Positions 9,501 to 16,835 of a stretch of 64,000 bases of DNA are shown here, one piece after another. Made by a program: the position numbers and the translations under genes. The stretch is from the NCBI RefSeq assembly GCF_003967275.1, contig NZ_AP018721.1:682001-746000 (forward strand). The letters are read 5' to 3'. Source of the stretch: Sulfuritortus calidifontis. GTDB lineage: Bacteria; Pseudomonadota; Gammaproteobacteria; Burkholderiales; Thiobacillaceae. The notes below the pieces were generated by a model, which saw only the letters and a list, made by a program, of their open reading frames with translations, did not search any database and was not told the DNA's origin. How positions within the stretch are numbered: the first letter of the stretch is position 1; every line of letters starts with the position of its first letter.

Positions 9501-10317
9501 CCACCTCTATGCCGGCCGGCACGAGGACAAGATCACCTTCCGCGACATCCAGGCCCAGCCGCGCAAGATCATCACCGCGCCGACCTGGTCCGGCATCGAG
9601 TCGGAAAAGGTGTCCTACACCGCCGGCTATACCAACATCCACGAGCACATCCCGTTCCGCACCCTGACCGGCCGCGCCCACTTCTACCAGGACCACGAGT
9701 GGATGCTGGACTTCGGCGAGGGCTTCTGCTGCTTCCGGCCACCGGTGGACATGCAGGAGCACAAGAAGGTGCCCGAGAGCGTGAAGAAGTCGCCGCATCT
9801 CGTGCTGTCCTGGATCACCCCGCACTCCAAGTGGGGCATCCACTCCAGCTACCAGGACAACCTGCGCATGCTCAACCTGTTCCGCGGCGGCCCCTACTTC
9901 TGGATCTCGGAAGAGGACGCCAAGAGCGTGGGCATCGCGGACAACGACTGGGTCGAGGCGGTCAACGCCAACGGCGCGACGGTGGCCCGCGCGGTGGTCT
10001 CGCAGCGGGTGCCGCGCGGCATGGCGCTGATGTACCACGCCCAGGAGAAGAACGTGAACGTGCCCGGCAGCCCCACCACCGGCAAGCGCGGCGGCATCCT
10101 CAACTCGGTCACCCGCGTGGTGGTCAAGCCCACCCACATGATCGGCGGCTACGCCCAGCTGGCCTACAGCTTCAACTACTACGGTCCGGTCGGCAGCAAC
10201 CGCGACGAGGTGGTGGTGGTGCGCAAGATCGCCGACCAGGACGTCGACTGGCTGGAGCGGCCGTTGACCCCCGAGCGGGAAGAGCAGCGCAACCCGGCCG
10301 GTGTCGGCCCCCGCTGA
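6565..10317 (+). CDS. narG: Respiratory nitrate reductase alpha subunit NarG
   Basis: 1250 residues, the catalytic subunit that reduces nitrate to nitrite at a molybdenum bis-MGD centre on the cytoplasmic face. The FS0 [4Fe-4S] ligands are all present: H50, C54, C58 and C93 (HGVNCTGGCSW and GCQRGAS). The probable Mo ligand is D223 in WYCDLPIGSP. There is no Tat leader, as expected for a cytoplasm-facing enzyme. A strong AGGAGAA ribosome binding site precedes the ATG, and the same leader (AGGAGAAAACC) recurs before narH. It forms a complex with NarH and NarI; NarJ inserts the cofactor. Confidence 0.98.
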   Translation: MSHFLDRLTFFSQPRESFSNGHGVLTIEDRKWEDAYRNRWRHDKVVRSTHGVNCTGGCSWKIFVKNGLVSFEMQQTDYPRTRDDLPNHEPRGCQRGASFSWYLYSPHRIKHPMIRGRLLDLYRAERKAGRDPVEAWAAIQADSAKRDKYVKVRGLGGFVRTHWDEVLEIVAAANIYTIKKWGPDRIYGFSPIPAMSMISYAAGSRYLSLIGGACGSFYDWYCDLPIGSPQTWGEQTDVPESADWYNSTYIIIAGANLPMTRTPDAHFAIETRYKGTKIVSMAPDYAEFCKFADLWMPIRQGTDSAAFMAMGHVALKEFYIQRQTPYFQEYARKYTDLPMQVMLRKHGDGYVSDRNLRASDFVGNLNETNNAEWKTIGFDELSDQFVAPNGSIGFRWGEEGKWNLLEKAAGRDTKLELSCQGKPGTEVVSVGFPHFAHDEPSLLFRNVPARRVKLVDGSEVLVASVFDLLVAQYGVDRGLGGGNVASDYNDANVAYTPAWAEKITGVKRADIERTGREFADNAAKTRGKSMVIMGAAINHWYHHDQSYRSIMNLLHLCGCVGQSGGGWAHYVGQEKLRPQAGWAPIAFALDWHRPPRHQNSTSYWYFHTDQWRYETVKPDDLLSPAGKNRNKGYSLADYNVVSTRLGWLPSAPHFNKNPLELAAEAAKAGATDEAATAKYVAEQLKSGALDVAYADPDNPVNWPRNLIVWRGNLIGTSAKGHEYFLKHLLGAQNGVLQEGGVGNDCKEVKWVDQAPAGKLDLMVDINFRLNSTGAYADIILPTATWYEKHDLNTTDMHPFIHPLAEAVSPGWESKSDWQIFKALAKKFSSLAGKHLGVQKDVVALPMQHDSPFELAQPLGQVKDWKKGDCEPIPGKTMPLIKLVERDYASTYNKFIALGPLMVKIGNNVKGLDWNTEQEYKELASLNRTVTEPGISQGMPSLEEDIAVCDSVMRMAPETNGEVAHKSWTALSKKTGIDHHHLYAGRHEDKITFRDIQAQPRKIITAPTWSGIESEKVSYTAGYTNIHEHIPFRTLTGRAHFYQDHEWMLDFGEGFCCFRPPVDMQEHKKVPESVKKSPHLVLSWITPHSKWGIHSSYQDNLRMLNLFRGGPYFWISEEDAKSVGIADNDWVEAVNANGATVARAVVSQRVPRGMALMYHAQEKNVNVPGSPTTGKRGGILNSVTRVVVKPTHMIGGYAQLAYSFNYYGPVGSNRDEVVVVRKIADQDVDWLERPLTPEREEQRNPAGVGPR

Positions 10318-10341
10318 TGCGATCAGGAATAGGAGAAAACC

Positions 10342-11886
10342 ATGAAAGTCAGAGCGCAATTCGCCTTCGTCTTCAACCTGGACAAGTGCATCGGCTGCCA
10401 CACCTGCTCGGTCACCTGCAAGAACGTCTGGACCAACCGCAAGGGCGCCGAGTACATGTGGTTCAACAACGTCGAGTCCAAGCCCGGCATCGGCTATCCC
10501 AAGCAGTGGGAGAACCAGGACATCTGGCGCGGCGGCTGGGAGCTGAAGAACGGTAAGCTGGAGCTGAAATCCGGTTCGCGGCTCACCCGGCTGGCCAACA
10601 TCTTCGCCAACCCCGACCTGCCCGAGATCGACGACTACTACGAGCCGTTCACCTACGATTATGCCCGGCTGCAGAACGCGCCGCTGTCCGAAGCGGCGCC
10701 CACCGCGCGCCCGGTCTCCCAGATCACCGGCGAGAAGATGGAGAAGATCCATTGGGGCCCGAACTGGGAGGACGACCTGGCCGGCGAGTTCGACAAGCGG
10801 GCCCGCGACCGCAACATGCGCGACCTGGAGAAGGCGATCTACAAGCAGTTCGAACACACCTTCCACATGTACCTGCCGCGCATCTGCAACCACTGCATCA
10901 ACCCGGCCTGCGTCGCCGCCTGCCCGTCCGGCTCGCTGTACAAGCGGGAAGAGGACGGCATCGTCCTGGTCGACCAGGACAAGTGCCGCGGCTGGCGCAT
11001 GTGCGTGTCGGCCTGCCCGTACAAGAAGGTGTTCTACAACTGGGAATCGGGCAAGGCCGAGAAGTGCATCGGCTGCTACCCGCGCGTGGAATCCGGCATG
11101 CCGACGGTGTGCTCCGAGTCCTGCGTCGGCCGCATCCGCTACAACGGCATCATGCTCTACGACGCCGACAAGATCGAGGCACTGGCCTCCACCCCGAACG
11201 AGCAGGACCTCTACCAGGCCCAGCTCGACATCTTCCTCGACCCGAACGACCCGGCGGTGATCGAGCAGGCCCGCAAGGACGGCGTCCCCGAGGACTGGCT
11301 GGAGGCCGCGCGCAAGTCGCCGATCTGGAAGATGGCGGTGGAATGGAAGATCGCCTTCCCCATGCACCCCGAGTTCCGCACCCTGCCCATGGTCTGGTAC
11401 GTGCCGCCGCTCTCGCCGGTGCAGTCGCAGATCGACCAGGGCGCGCTGCCCGGCACGCCGGACAGCGTGATCCCGCCGGTGGAGAACCTGCGCCTGCCGG
11501 TGAAGTACCTGGCCAACCTGCTCACCGCCGGCAAGGAGGCGCCGATCGTCCACGCCCTGAAGCGGATGATCGCCATGCGCGCCTACCAGCGCTCGGTCCA
11601 CGTCGAGGGCCAGGCCGACACCCGTGCCCTGGAAGAGACCGGCATGACCGTGGAGATGGCGCTGGAGATGTACCGCTATCTGGCCATCGCCAACTACGAG
11701 GACCGCTTCGTCATCCCGACCGGTCATGCGGAGGTCACGCTGGAAGACTTCTACGGTTTCCAGGGCCAGAACGGCTTCTCCTTCGGCAACGATTCCTCGC
11801 CCGGCATCTCGCCCAACTCCCTGTTTCCCGAGCGGCGCCGCGAGACCGTGGAATCGCGCGAGCCGGCCCCCTCGGCAGACGACTAA
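10342..11886 (+). CDS. narH: Respiratory nitrate reductase beta subunit NarH
   Basis: 514 residues carrying four iron-sulfur clusters that pass electrons from NarI haem to NarG. The first cluster motif is CIGCHTCSVTC (C16, C19, C22, C26). The central motifs are CNHCINPACVAACP and CRGWRMCVSACP; the Trp replacing a Cys in the latter marks the [3Fe-4S] centre, as in E. coli NarH. The last motif is CIGCYPRVESGMPTVCSESCVG. It follows narG by 24 bases with an AGGAGAA ribosome binding site. Confidence 0.98.
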   Translation: MKVRAQFAFVFNLDKCIGCHTCSVTCKNVWTNRKGAEYMWFNNVESKPGIGYPKQWENQDIWRGGWELKNGKLELKSGSRLTRLANIFANPDLPEIDDYYEPFTYDYARLQNAPLSEAAPTARPVSQITGEKMEKIHWGPNWEDDLAGEFDKRARDRNMRDLEKAIYKQFEHTFHMYLPRICNHCINPACVAACPSGSLYKREEDGIVLVDQDKCRGWRMCVSACPYKKVFYNWESGKAEKCIGCYPRVESGMPTVCSESCVGRIRYNGIMLYDADKIEALASTPNEQDLYQAQLDIFLDPNDPAVIEQARKDGVPEDWLEAARKSPIWKMAVEWKIAFPMHPEFRTLPMVWYVPPLSPVQSQIDQGALPGTPDSVIPPVENLRLPVKYLANLLTAGKEAPIVHALKRMIAMRAYQRSVHVEGQADTRALEETGMTVEMALEMYRYLAIANYEDRFVIPTGHAEVTLEDFYGFQGQNGFSFGNDSSPGISPNSLFPERRRETVESREPAPSADD

Positions 11887-11904
11887 CCCACCGGAGACCC
11901 GACC

Positions 11905-12420
11905 ATGTTTTATCGCATCCTATCCAAGCTCCTGGACTACCCGGACGCGGCGCTGCTCGAAGCGCTGCCCGAAGCGCGCGAGCGGGCCCGGTCCGGCGTC
12001 GGGCTCGCTGCCGACGAACGGGCGGTGCTGGCGACCTTCCTCGATCATCTGGAGTCGCTCTCGCTGACCGAGCTGCAGGCGGCCTATGTGATGACCTTCG
12101 ACCTCACGCCCGAGCATTCGCTGCACCTGACCCACCATCTGTTCGGCGACGACAAGAATCGCGGCCCGGCCCTGATCGACCTGACCGAGTTCTACCAGGA
12201 ATTCGGCCTGGAGCTGGCGGCCAACGAACTGCCCGACTACCTGCCGCTGATGCTGGAGTTCGCCGCCGAGCTGACCGAGGACGAGTCGCGCATGTTCTTC
12301 AGCCAATGGCTCAAGGTGCTCAAACAGCTGGCGAACAACCTCGCCGAGGCGCAGAGCCCGTACGCGCCGCTGATCCGCCTCGTCGAACACCGCGGCCAAT
12401 TGATCAAGGCCGCCGCATAA
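11905..12420 (+). CDS. narJ: Nitrate reductase assembly chaperone NarJ
   Basis: 171 residues, an all-helical TorD/NarJ-family chaperone. It holds apo-NarG in the cytoplasm until the molybdenum cofactor and FS0 cluster are inserted, then lets NarGH dock on NarI. Family features seen are YRILSKLLDYPD at the N-terminus and YVMTFDLTPEHSLHLTHHLFGDDKNRG with LIDLTEFYQEFGLE. It is shorter than the E. coli protein, which is common in this group; the missing part is the acidic C-terminal tail. Located between narH and narI as in most operons. Confidence 0.95.
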   Translation: MFYRILSKLLDYPDAALLEALPEARERARSGVGLAADERAVLATFLDHLESLSLTELQAAYVMTFDLTPEHSLHLTHHLFGDDKNRGPALIDLTEFYQEFGLELAANELPDYLPLMLEFAAELTEDESRMFFSQWLKVLKQLANNLAEAQSPYAPLIRLVEHRGQLIKAAA

Positions 12421-12430
12421 GGAGATTGCT

Positions 12431-13117
12431 ATGGACCTGCATCAGATCGTCTTCGGGGTCTATCCCTACATTGCCCTGGCTACCTTCGTCCTGGGTAGCT
12501 GGATCCGCTTCGACCACGAGCAGTACACCTGGAAGAGCGATTCCAGCCAGCTGCTGTCGCGCCGCTACATGCGCTTCGCCAGCAACGTCTTCCATATCGG
12601 CGTGATCGGCATCTTCTTCGGCCACCTGGTCGGCCTGCTGACGCCGCACGCGGTGTTCCTCGCCCTGGGCATCTCCGACATGGCCCACCAGGGCATCGCC
12701 ATCTTCGCCGGCGGCATCTTCGGCGGCATGGCGATCCTGGGCGGCGTCATGCTCTGGCTGCGGCGCATGTTCAACCCGCGGGTGCGCGCCGCCAGCCGCT
12801 GGATGGACATCAACATCCTGGGCTGGATCATCCTCACCGCCATGCTCGGTTTCTCGACCATCTTCTTTTCCATCGAGCATGCCAGCAAGGGCGACGCCAC
12901 GGTGATGATCCGCCTGGCCGAGTGGGTGCAGAGCATCGTCGTGCTCCAGCCCAAGCCCGAGCTGCTGCACGAGATCGACACCGTGTTCAAGCTGCACATC
13001 TTCTTCGGCCTGTCGGTCTTCCTGTTCTTCCCCTTCACCCGTCTGGTCCACATCTGGAGCGCGCCGATCGGCTATCTGTTCCGCGCCTACCAGGTGGTGC
13101 GGGCCAGGCGGGTCTGA
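12431..13117 (+). CDS. narI: Respiratory nitrate reductase gamma subunit NarI (cytochrome b)
   Basis: 228 residues with five membrane helices. It oxidises quinol at the periplasmic side and passes electrons through two b haems to NarH. Candidate haem ligands are the His residues in FHIGVIGIFFGHLVG, in SDMAHQG, and in the C-terminal KLHIFFGLSVFLFFPFTRLVHIWS. Ten bases separate it from narJ, with GGAG before the ATG. It is the last gene of the nar operon; a possible terminator lies within 100 bases downstream. Its quinol is probably ubiquinol, given the ubiUVT genes nearby. Confidence 0.97.
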   Translation: MDLHQIVFGVYPYIALATFVLGSWIRFDHEQYTWKSDSSQLLSRRYMRFASNVFHIGVIGIFFGHLVGLLTPHAVFLALGISDMAHQGIAIFAGGIFGGMAILGGVMLWLRRMFNPRVRAASRWMDINILGWIILTAMLGFSTIFFSIEHASKGDATVMIRLAEWVQSIVVLQPKPELLHEIDTVFKLHIFFGLSVFLFFPFTRLVHIWSAPIGYLFRAYQVVRARRV

Positions 13118-13131
13118 GGCCTTTGTTTTCC

Positions 13132-13212
13132 AACCACCGTGGCCGTCAATCCCTCCCGTGCCTCCTTCGCGACGTCCAACCCATCATGGGCGGGGTCCGC
13201 GGTGGTTTTTTT
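13132..13212 (+). terminator. Possible terminator after narI
   Basis: AACCACCG (13132-13139) pairs with CGGTGGTT (13200-13207), and the second arm runs into seven T residues. The loop is long (60 bases) and contains smaller pairing segments, so this is not a textbook hairpin. It lies between narI and the FNR-type promoter of the next operon. Confidence 0.3.
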
Positions 13213-13277
13213 CTTCCTTGCCCGGCCGGCGCGCGGCGCATAGCCACGTTGCCGGCAGTGGCATTGCCGCTGGTTCC

Positions 13278-13326
13278 ATGACATCGATCAAGGTTTTGCC
13301 CAGGCAGGCGACCTAAGATGCAATCC
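13278..13326 (+). promoter_or_regulatory. FNR/Dnr-type class II anaerobic promoter
   Basis: ATGACATCGATCAA at 13278-13291 matches TTGAT-N4-ATCAA at 8 of 10 positions, with a perfect right half. Its centre is 13284.5. A -10 hexamer TAAGAT lies at 13314-13319. A start site at 13326 would put the box at exactly -41.5 and the hexamer at -12 to -7, which is the class II architecture. The 34-base leader ends in AATAGGAG before the DUF2249 start at 13360. It should drive the DUF2249-membrane-yhcC-ubiUVT genes under oxygen limitation or NO. Confidence 0.65.
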
Positions 13327-13359
13327 CCAGTAAATTTGTAAACTAATAGGAGTCTCGCC

Positions 13360-13614
13360 ATGCAAGGCCACCTGCATCTGTCCCCCGACGCCATCTATCC
13401 CTTCGACGCCCGCGGCATCGCCAAGCGCTTCCGCCACGCCGCCATCTTCGGCGCCCTGGATGCCCTGACCCCCGGCGAGCGCATGCGCTTCGTCAACGAC
13501 CACAACCCCATCCCCCTGCTGCAGCAGATGCAGGCCCGCTACGGCGACAAGGTCGAGGTGAAATATCTGGAGCAGGGTCCGCAAGGCGTGGTGATCGACT
13601 TCATCAAGCAATAA
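13360..13614 (+). CDS. DUF2249 domain protein (first copy)
   Basis: 84 residues, a small alpha/beta DUF2249 protein with the TusA-like fold predicted for this family. Visible family marks are YPFDARGIAKRFRH, LTPGERMRFVNDHNPIPLLQQM and the closing GVVIDFIKQ. No Cys is present, so a TusA-like sulfur-carrier role is unlikely. DUF2249 proteins cluster with hemerythrins, NnrS and denitrification genes, but their biochemical role is not established. It is the first gene after an FNR-type promoter and is followed 25 bases later by a polytopic membrane protein. A second DUF2249-plus-membrane pair lies at 18344-19885. Confidence 0.85.
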   Translation: MQGHLHLSPDAIYPFDARGIAKRFRHAAIFGALDALTPGERMRFVNDHNPIPLLQQMQARYGDKVEVKYLEQGPQGVVIDFIKQ

Positions 13615-13639
13615 GCCCATACGGCAGTAGACGCTCTAG

Positions 13640-14743
13640 ATGCTGATCGGCCTGCTCGCCATCACCCTGGCGCTGCTCGCCGGCGCCCTGGCCCTGCCCC
13701 GGGCGCTGGTGGCGCCGTCGGCGTTCTGGGCGCACCTGGTGCTGGCCATGGGGGTGATGAGCCTGATCTTTGCCGCCATGCAGCACTTCGTGCCGGTGCT
13801 CACGCGCGGCCAGGGTGTCTCGCCGCGCATGGCCCGGCTGCCGCTGCTCATGTTCGCGGCCGGCGCCCTGGCCTGCTTCACCCTGCTCGGTGTCGTGCCC
13901 TATCCTGGCCTCAGCGCGGCCGCCGCCCTGGCGCTCGTCGGCCTGGGCCTCATGCTCCGCTGGGTGTTGGTCCGCGGCCGTCAGGCCGTGGGCCGGCCGC
14001 ATCCCGGTCTTGGTTGGTACGTCGCCGCCCTGGCCTGTCTGGCCGCCGGCCTGGTCGCGGCGTTGCTGATCCCGCTCTGGCCCGGGCAGCATGGCCTGCT
14101 GCGCGGCTTTCACCTCAACATCAATCTCTACGGTTTCGTCGGTCTCACCGCGGTCGGCACCCTGCAGGTGCTGCTGCCCACGGCGGCCGGCAGCGCCGAC
14201 CCCGGCGTGGCCGCCCGCCTGCAGGCCGACCTCAAGTGGGCCCTGGCCGGCAGCCTGGCGCTGGCCGTGGGCCAGGCCGGGGCGTGGATCGGGCTCGCCG
14301 CCCTCGGCGCCGCCGCCTGGGCCTGGCCCTTGGCGCGCATGCTGGCCGCCTGGTGGCAGGCCTATCGCGCCCGCATCTTCGCCTGGCACGGCGCCGCGCC
14401 GGTGCTGGCCGCCGCCGCTTTAGGCCTCGTCAGCGCCCTCGCCGGCGGCTTGAGCGGGCGCGAGGCGATCGGGCCGCTGACCATCCTCCTGCCCGGCTTC
14501 CTCTTTCCCCTGGTGGTCGGCGCTGCCAGCCAGCTCGCCCCGGTCTTTCTCCGCCCCGGTGTCGCCACCGACTGGCACGTCCGCTCGCGCGCGACCCTGG
14601 GCCGCTGGTCCGGCCTGCGCGCGCTGCTCTTCCTCAGCGCCGCCTGGCTGCCGCTGCTAGGCTACAAATGTTCCGGCATCCCGGCCCTGGTCGCCTTGCT
14701 CTGGTTCCTCGTGGTTTTTGTCATCTGGTTGTTCAGGGATTAG
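13640..14743 (+). CDS. Polytopic membrane protein, NnrS/oxidase subunit I-like (first copy)
   Basis: 367 residues and almost entirely hydrophobic, with about 10-12 predicted helices. Conserved-looking histidines sit in helices: FWAHLVLAMGVMSL, AAMQHFVPVLTRG and LLRGFHLNINLYG. The pattern of a helix His followed by a short PVL motif resembles NnrS and the wider haem-copper oxidase subunit I-like group, whose members include NO-response proteins of denitrifiers. No catalytic centre can be assigned. It lies behind DUF2249 and an FNR-type promoter, and directly before a radical SAM gene (2 bases). The ribosome binding site is weak, suggesting translational coupling. Confidence 0.6.
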   Translation: MLIGLLAITLALLAGALALPRALVAPSAFWAHLVLAMGVMSLIFAAMQHFVPVLTRGQGVSPRMARLPLLMFAAGALACFTLLGVVPYPGLSAAAALALVGLGLMLRWVLVRGRQAVGRPHPGLGWYVAALACLAAGLVAALLIPLWPGQHGLLRGFHLNINLYGFVGLTAVGTLQVLLPTAAGSADPGVAARLQADLKWALAGSLALAVGQAGAWIGLAALGAAAWAWPLARMLAAWWQAYRARIFAWHGAAPVLAAAALGLVSALAGGLSGREAIGPLTILLPGFLFPLVVGAASQLAPVFLRPGVATDWHVRSRATLGRWSGLRALLFLSAAWLPLLGYKCSGIPALVALLWFLVVFVIWLFRD

Positions 14744-14745
14744 TC

Positions 14746-15756
14746 GTGGCCCTCTCCGACGTAGTGAATACCTTCGGTCAATGGTTGCTCGCCAAGCATG
14801 GCGAGCGGGTGCACAAGATCGCGCTCGACGCCGGCTTCACCTGTCCCAACCGCGACGGTGCCAAGGGCATCGGCGGCTGCACCTTCTGCAACAACGCCTC
14901 GTTCAGCCCCAACGCCCCGGCCGGGGCGGGCGGCGACAGCGCGGTGCCGCCCCCGGTATTGTCCCAGCGGCGCGGCCGGCCGGCCCGGCCGCTGGAAGAG
15001 CAGCTCGACGCCGGCCGCGCGGGCATCGCCCGGCGCACCCGCGCCCGCAAATACCTGGCCTATTTCCAGGCCTATACCAACACCTATGCCGACGTTCAGC
15101 AGCTCAAGGCCCTGTACGACCAGGCCCTGGCCGTGCCCGGCATGATCGGGCTGTCGGTCGGCACCCGGCCCGATTGCGTGCCGCCGGCGGTGCTCGATTT
15201 GTTGGCCAATTATCGACAAGAAGGTCTTGAAGTCATTCTGGAGTTGGGCTTACAGTCAGCCTTCGACGAGAGCCTGGCCCGGGTCAACCGCGGCCACGGC
15301 CTCAAGGAATATGAAGTCACCTGCCGGGCGGCGCGCGCGCGCGGCATCCCGGTCTGCACCCACCTGATCCTGGGCCTGCCCGGCGAAGACGACCGGCATT
15401 ACCAGCGGAGCTTGGATATCGTGCTCGACATCGGCACCGACGGCCTCAAGCTGCATCCCCTGCACGTGGTGAAGGGCACCCAGCTGGCCAATGAATGGCG
15501 GCGCGGCGAATACACGCCGCTCAAGCTCGACGACTACGTGCGCGCCGCCGTCGACCTGATCGAGCGCACGCCCTGGGACGTGGTCTATCACCGCCTCACC
15601 GGCACCGCGCCGGCCCGGCTGCTGCTGGCGCCGCGCTGGTGCGCCAGCAAGTGGCCGGTGGTCAACGCCATCGTCGCCGAACTCGAACGCCGCGGCAGCC
15701 GGCAGGGCGCGGCGGCGGCCAGCCTGCGAGAGGTTTCCCATGCCTGCCCTGCTTGA
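14746..15756 (+). CDS. yhcC: TIGR01212-type radical SAM protein (YhcC-like)
   Basis: 336 residues from GTG at 14746, two bases after the previous stop. The reading frame stays open far upstream, but that part only overlaps the membrane gene and resembles no protein. The N-terminus FGQWLLAKHGERVHKIALDAGF fits the YhcC family. The [4Fe-4S] ligands are C33, C45 and C48 in CPNRDGAKGIGGCTFC, the CX11CX2C spacing of this family. SAM-binding elements follow (SVGTRPDCVP, LELGLQS). The reaction is unknown. It overlaps ubiU by 17 bases, which suggests a link to the Ubi module. Confidence 0.88.
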   Translation: MALSDVVNTFGQWLLAKHGERVHKIALDAGFTCPNRDGAKGIGGCTFCNNASFSPNAPAGAGGDSAVPPPVLSQRRGRPARPLEEQLDAGRAGIARRTRARKYLAYFQAYTNTYADVQQLKALYDQALAVPGMIGLSVGTRPDCVPPAVLDLLANYRQEGLEVILELGLQSAFDESLARVNRGHGLKEYEVTCRAARARGIPVCTHLILGLPGEDDRHYQRSLDIVLDIGTDGLKLHPLHVVKGTQLANEWRRGEYTPLKLDDYVRAAVDLIERTPWDVVYHRLTGTAPARLLLAPRWCASKWPVVNAIVAELERRGSRQGAAAASLREVSHACPA

Positions 15757-16747
15757 ACTGATCTGCCCGGCCGGCAGCCTGCCGGCGCTCAAGGCCGCGG
15801 TCGACGGCGGCGCCGACGGGGTCTACCTCGGCTTCAAGAACAACACCAACGCCCGCAATTTTTCAGGTCTCAATTTCGACGATGCCGCCATCGCGGCCGG
15901 CGTCGACTATGCCCACGGCAAAGGGCGCAAGGTGCTGCTGGCGCTCAACACCTATCCCCAGCCGGGCGAGGTGGCGCGCTGGCAGCAGGCGGTGGACCGC
16001 GCGGCCGAGCTCAAGCTGGACGCGGTGATCCTGGCCGACCCCGGGCTCATGGCCTATGCCGCGAAACGCCACCCCGACCTGCGCCTGCATCTCTCGGTGC
16101 AGGGCTCGGCCACCAGCTACGAGGCGATCAACTTCTACCGCGAGCGCTTCAACATCCAGCGCGCCGTGCTGCCGCGGGTGCTGTCGCTGGCCCAGGTCGA
16201 GACGGTGGCGCAGAACACCGAGGTCGAGCTGGAGCTGTTCGGCTTCGGCGGCCTCTGCGTCATGGTCGAGGGGCGCTGCCTCTTGTCGTCCTACGCCACC
16301 GGCGATTCGCCCAACACCTGCGGGGTCTGCTCGCCCGCCCATGCGGTGCGCTGGCAGCAGACGCCCTTGGGGCTGGAGTCGCGCCTGAACGGCGTGCTGA
16401 TCGACCGCTACGCCGACGCGGAGAAGGCCGGCTACCCCACCTTGTGCAAGGGCCGCTTCGAGGTGCAGGGCGAGACCTACTACGCCCTGGAGGAACCCAC
16501 CAGCCTCAACACCCTGGAGCTCTTGCCCCAGATGGCCAGGCTCGGCATCGCCGCGATCAAGATCGAGGGCCGCCAGCGCAGCCCGGCCTATGTCGCCCAG
16601 GTCACCGGCGTCTGGCGCGCGGCGATCGATGCGGTCAAGCGCGCGCCGGAGACCTTCGCCGTCGCGCCGGCCTGGCACGGCCAGCTCGACAAGGTGTCCG
16701 AAGGCAGCATGCACACGCTCGGCGCCTATTACCGGCCATGGAAATGA
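15740..16747 (+). CDS. ubiU: O2-independent ubiquinone hydroxylation protein UbiU
   Basis: 335 residues, peptidase U32 family. UbiU works with UbiV to hydroxylate ubiquinone precursors without oxygen. The four Cys that bind [4Fe-4S] in E. coli UbiU (C169, C176, C193, C232) match C173, C180, C197 and C236 here with identical spacing. N-terminal ELICPAGSLPALKAAVDGG is typical of the family. The start codon lies inside the end of yhcC. In an organism that respires nitrate this lets ubiquinone be made anaerobically for NarI. Confidence 0.95.
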   Translation: MPALLELICPAGSLPALKAAVDGGADGVYLGFKNNTNARNFSGLNFDDAAIAAGVDYAHGKGRKVLLALNTYPQPGEVARWQQAVDRAAELKLDAVILADPGLMAYAAKRHPDLRLHLSVQGSATSYEAINFYRERFNIQRAVLPRVLSLAQVETVAQNTEVELELFGFGGLCVMVEGRCLLSSYATGDSPNTCGVCSPAHAVRWQQTPLGLESRLNGVLIDRYADAEKAGYPTLCKGRFEVQGETYYALEEPTSLNTLELLPQMARLGIAAIKIEGRQRSPAYVAQVTGVWRAAIDAVKRAPETFAVAPAWHGQLDKVSEGSMHTLGAYYRPWK

Positions 16748-16755
16748 AACAAGCC

Positions 16756-16826
16756 TTCAGTCGGCAGTCTGCAGTCAGCAGCAAGACCGTGCAGTTACTG
16801 TCGACTGACAACTGCAAACTGCCAAC
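16756..16826. repeat. Degenerate CAGT-based heptad repeat between ubiU and ubiV
   Basis: The spacer between ubiU and ubiV is built from short units around CAGT at about 7-base steps (cagtcgg, cagtctg, cagtcag), followed by the complementary form (aactgca, aactgcc). The two halves can fold on each other. Similar low-complexity runs are seen in many environmental bacterial genomes; I know of no function. It separates two genes that would otherwise be tightly coupled. Confidence 0.6.
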
Positions 16827-16835
16827 TTGATCACG

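Noticed and set aside
6772-11727. A 1651-residue open frame on the minus strand across narG and narH
   Set aside because: It is a shadow of two real plus-strand genes with all metal ligands intact; the translation is low-complexity (G, A, V, D, H, Q rich) and resembles no protein.
14014-14745. N-terminal extension of the YhcC frame
   Set aside because: The stretch overlaps the membrane gene completely and lacks family similarity; GTG 14746 gives the correct family start.
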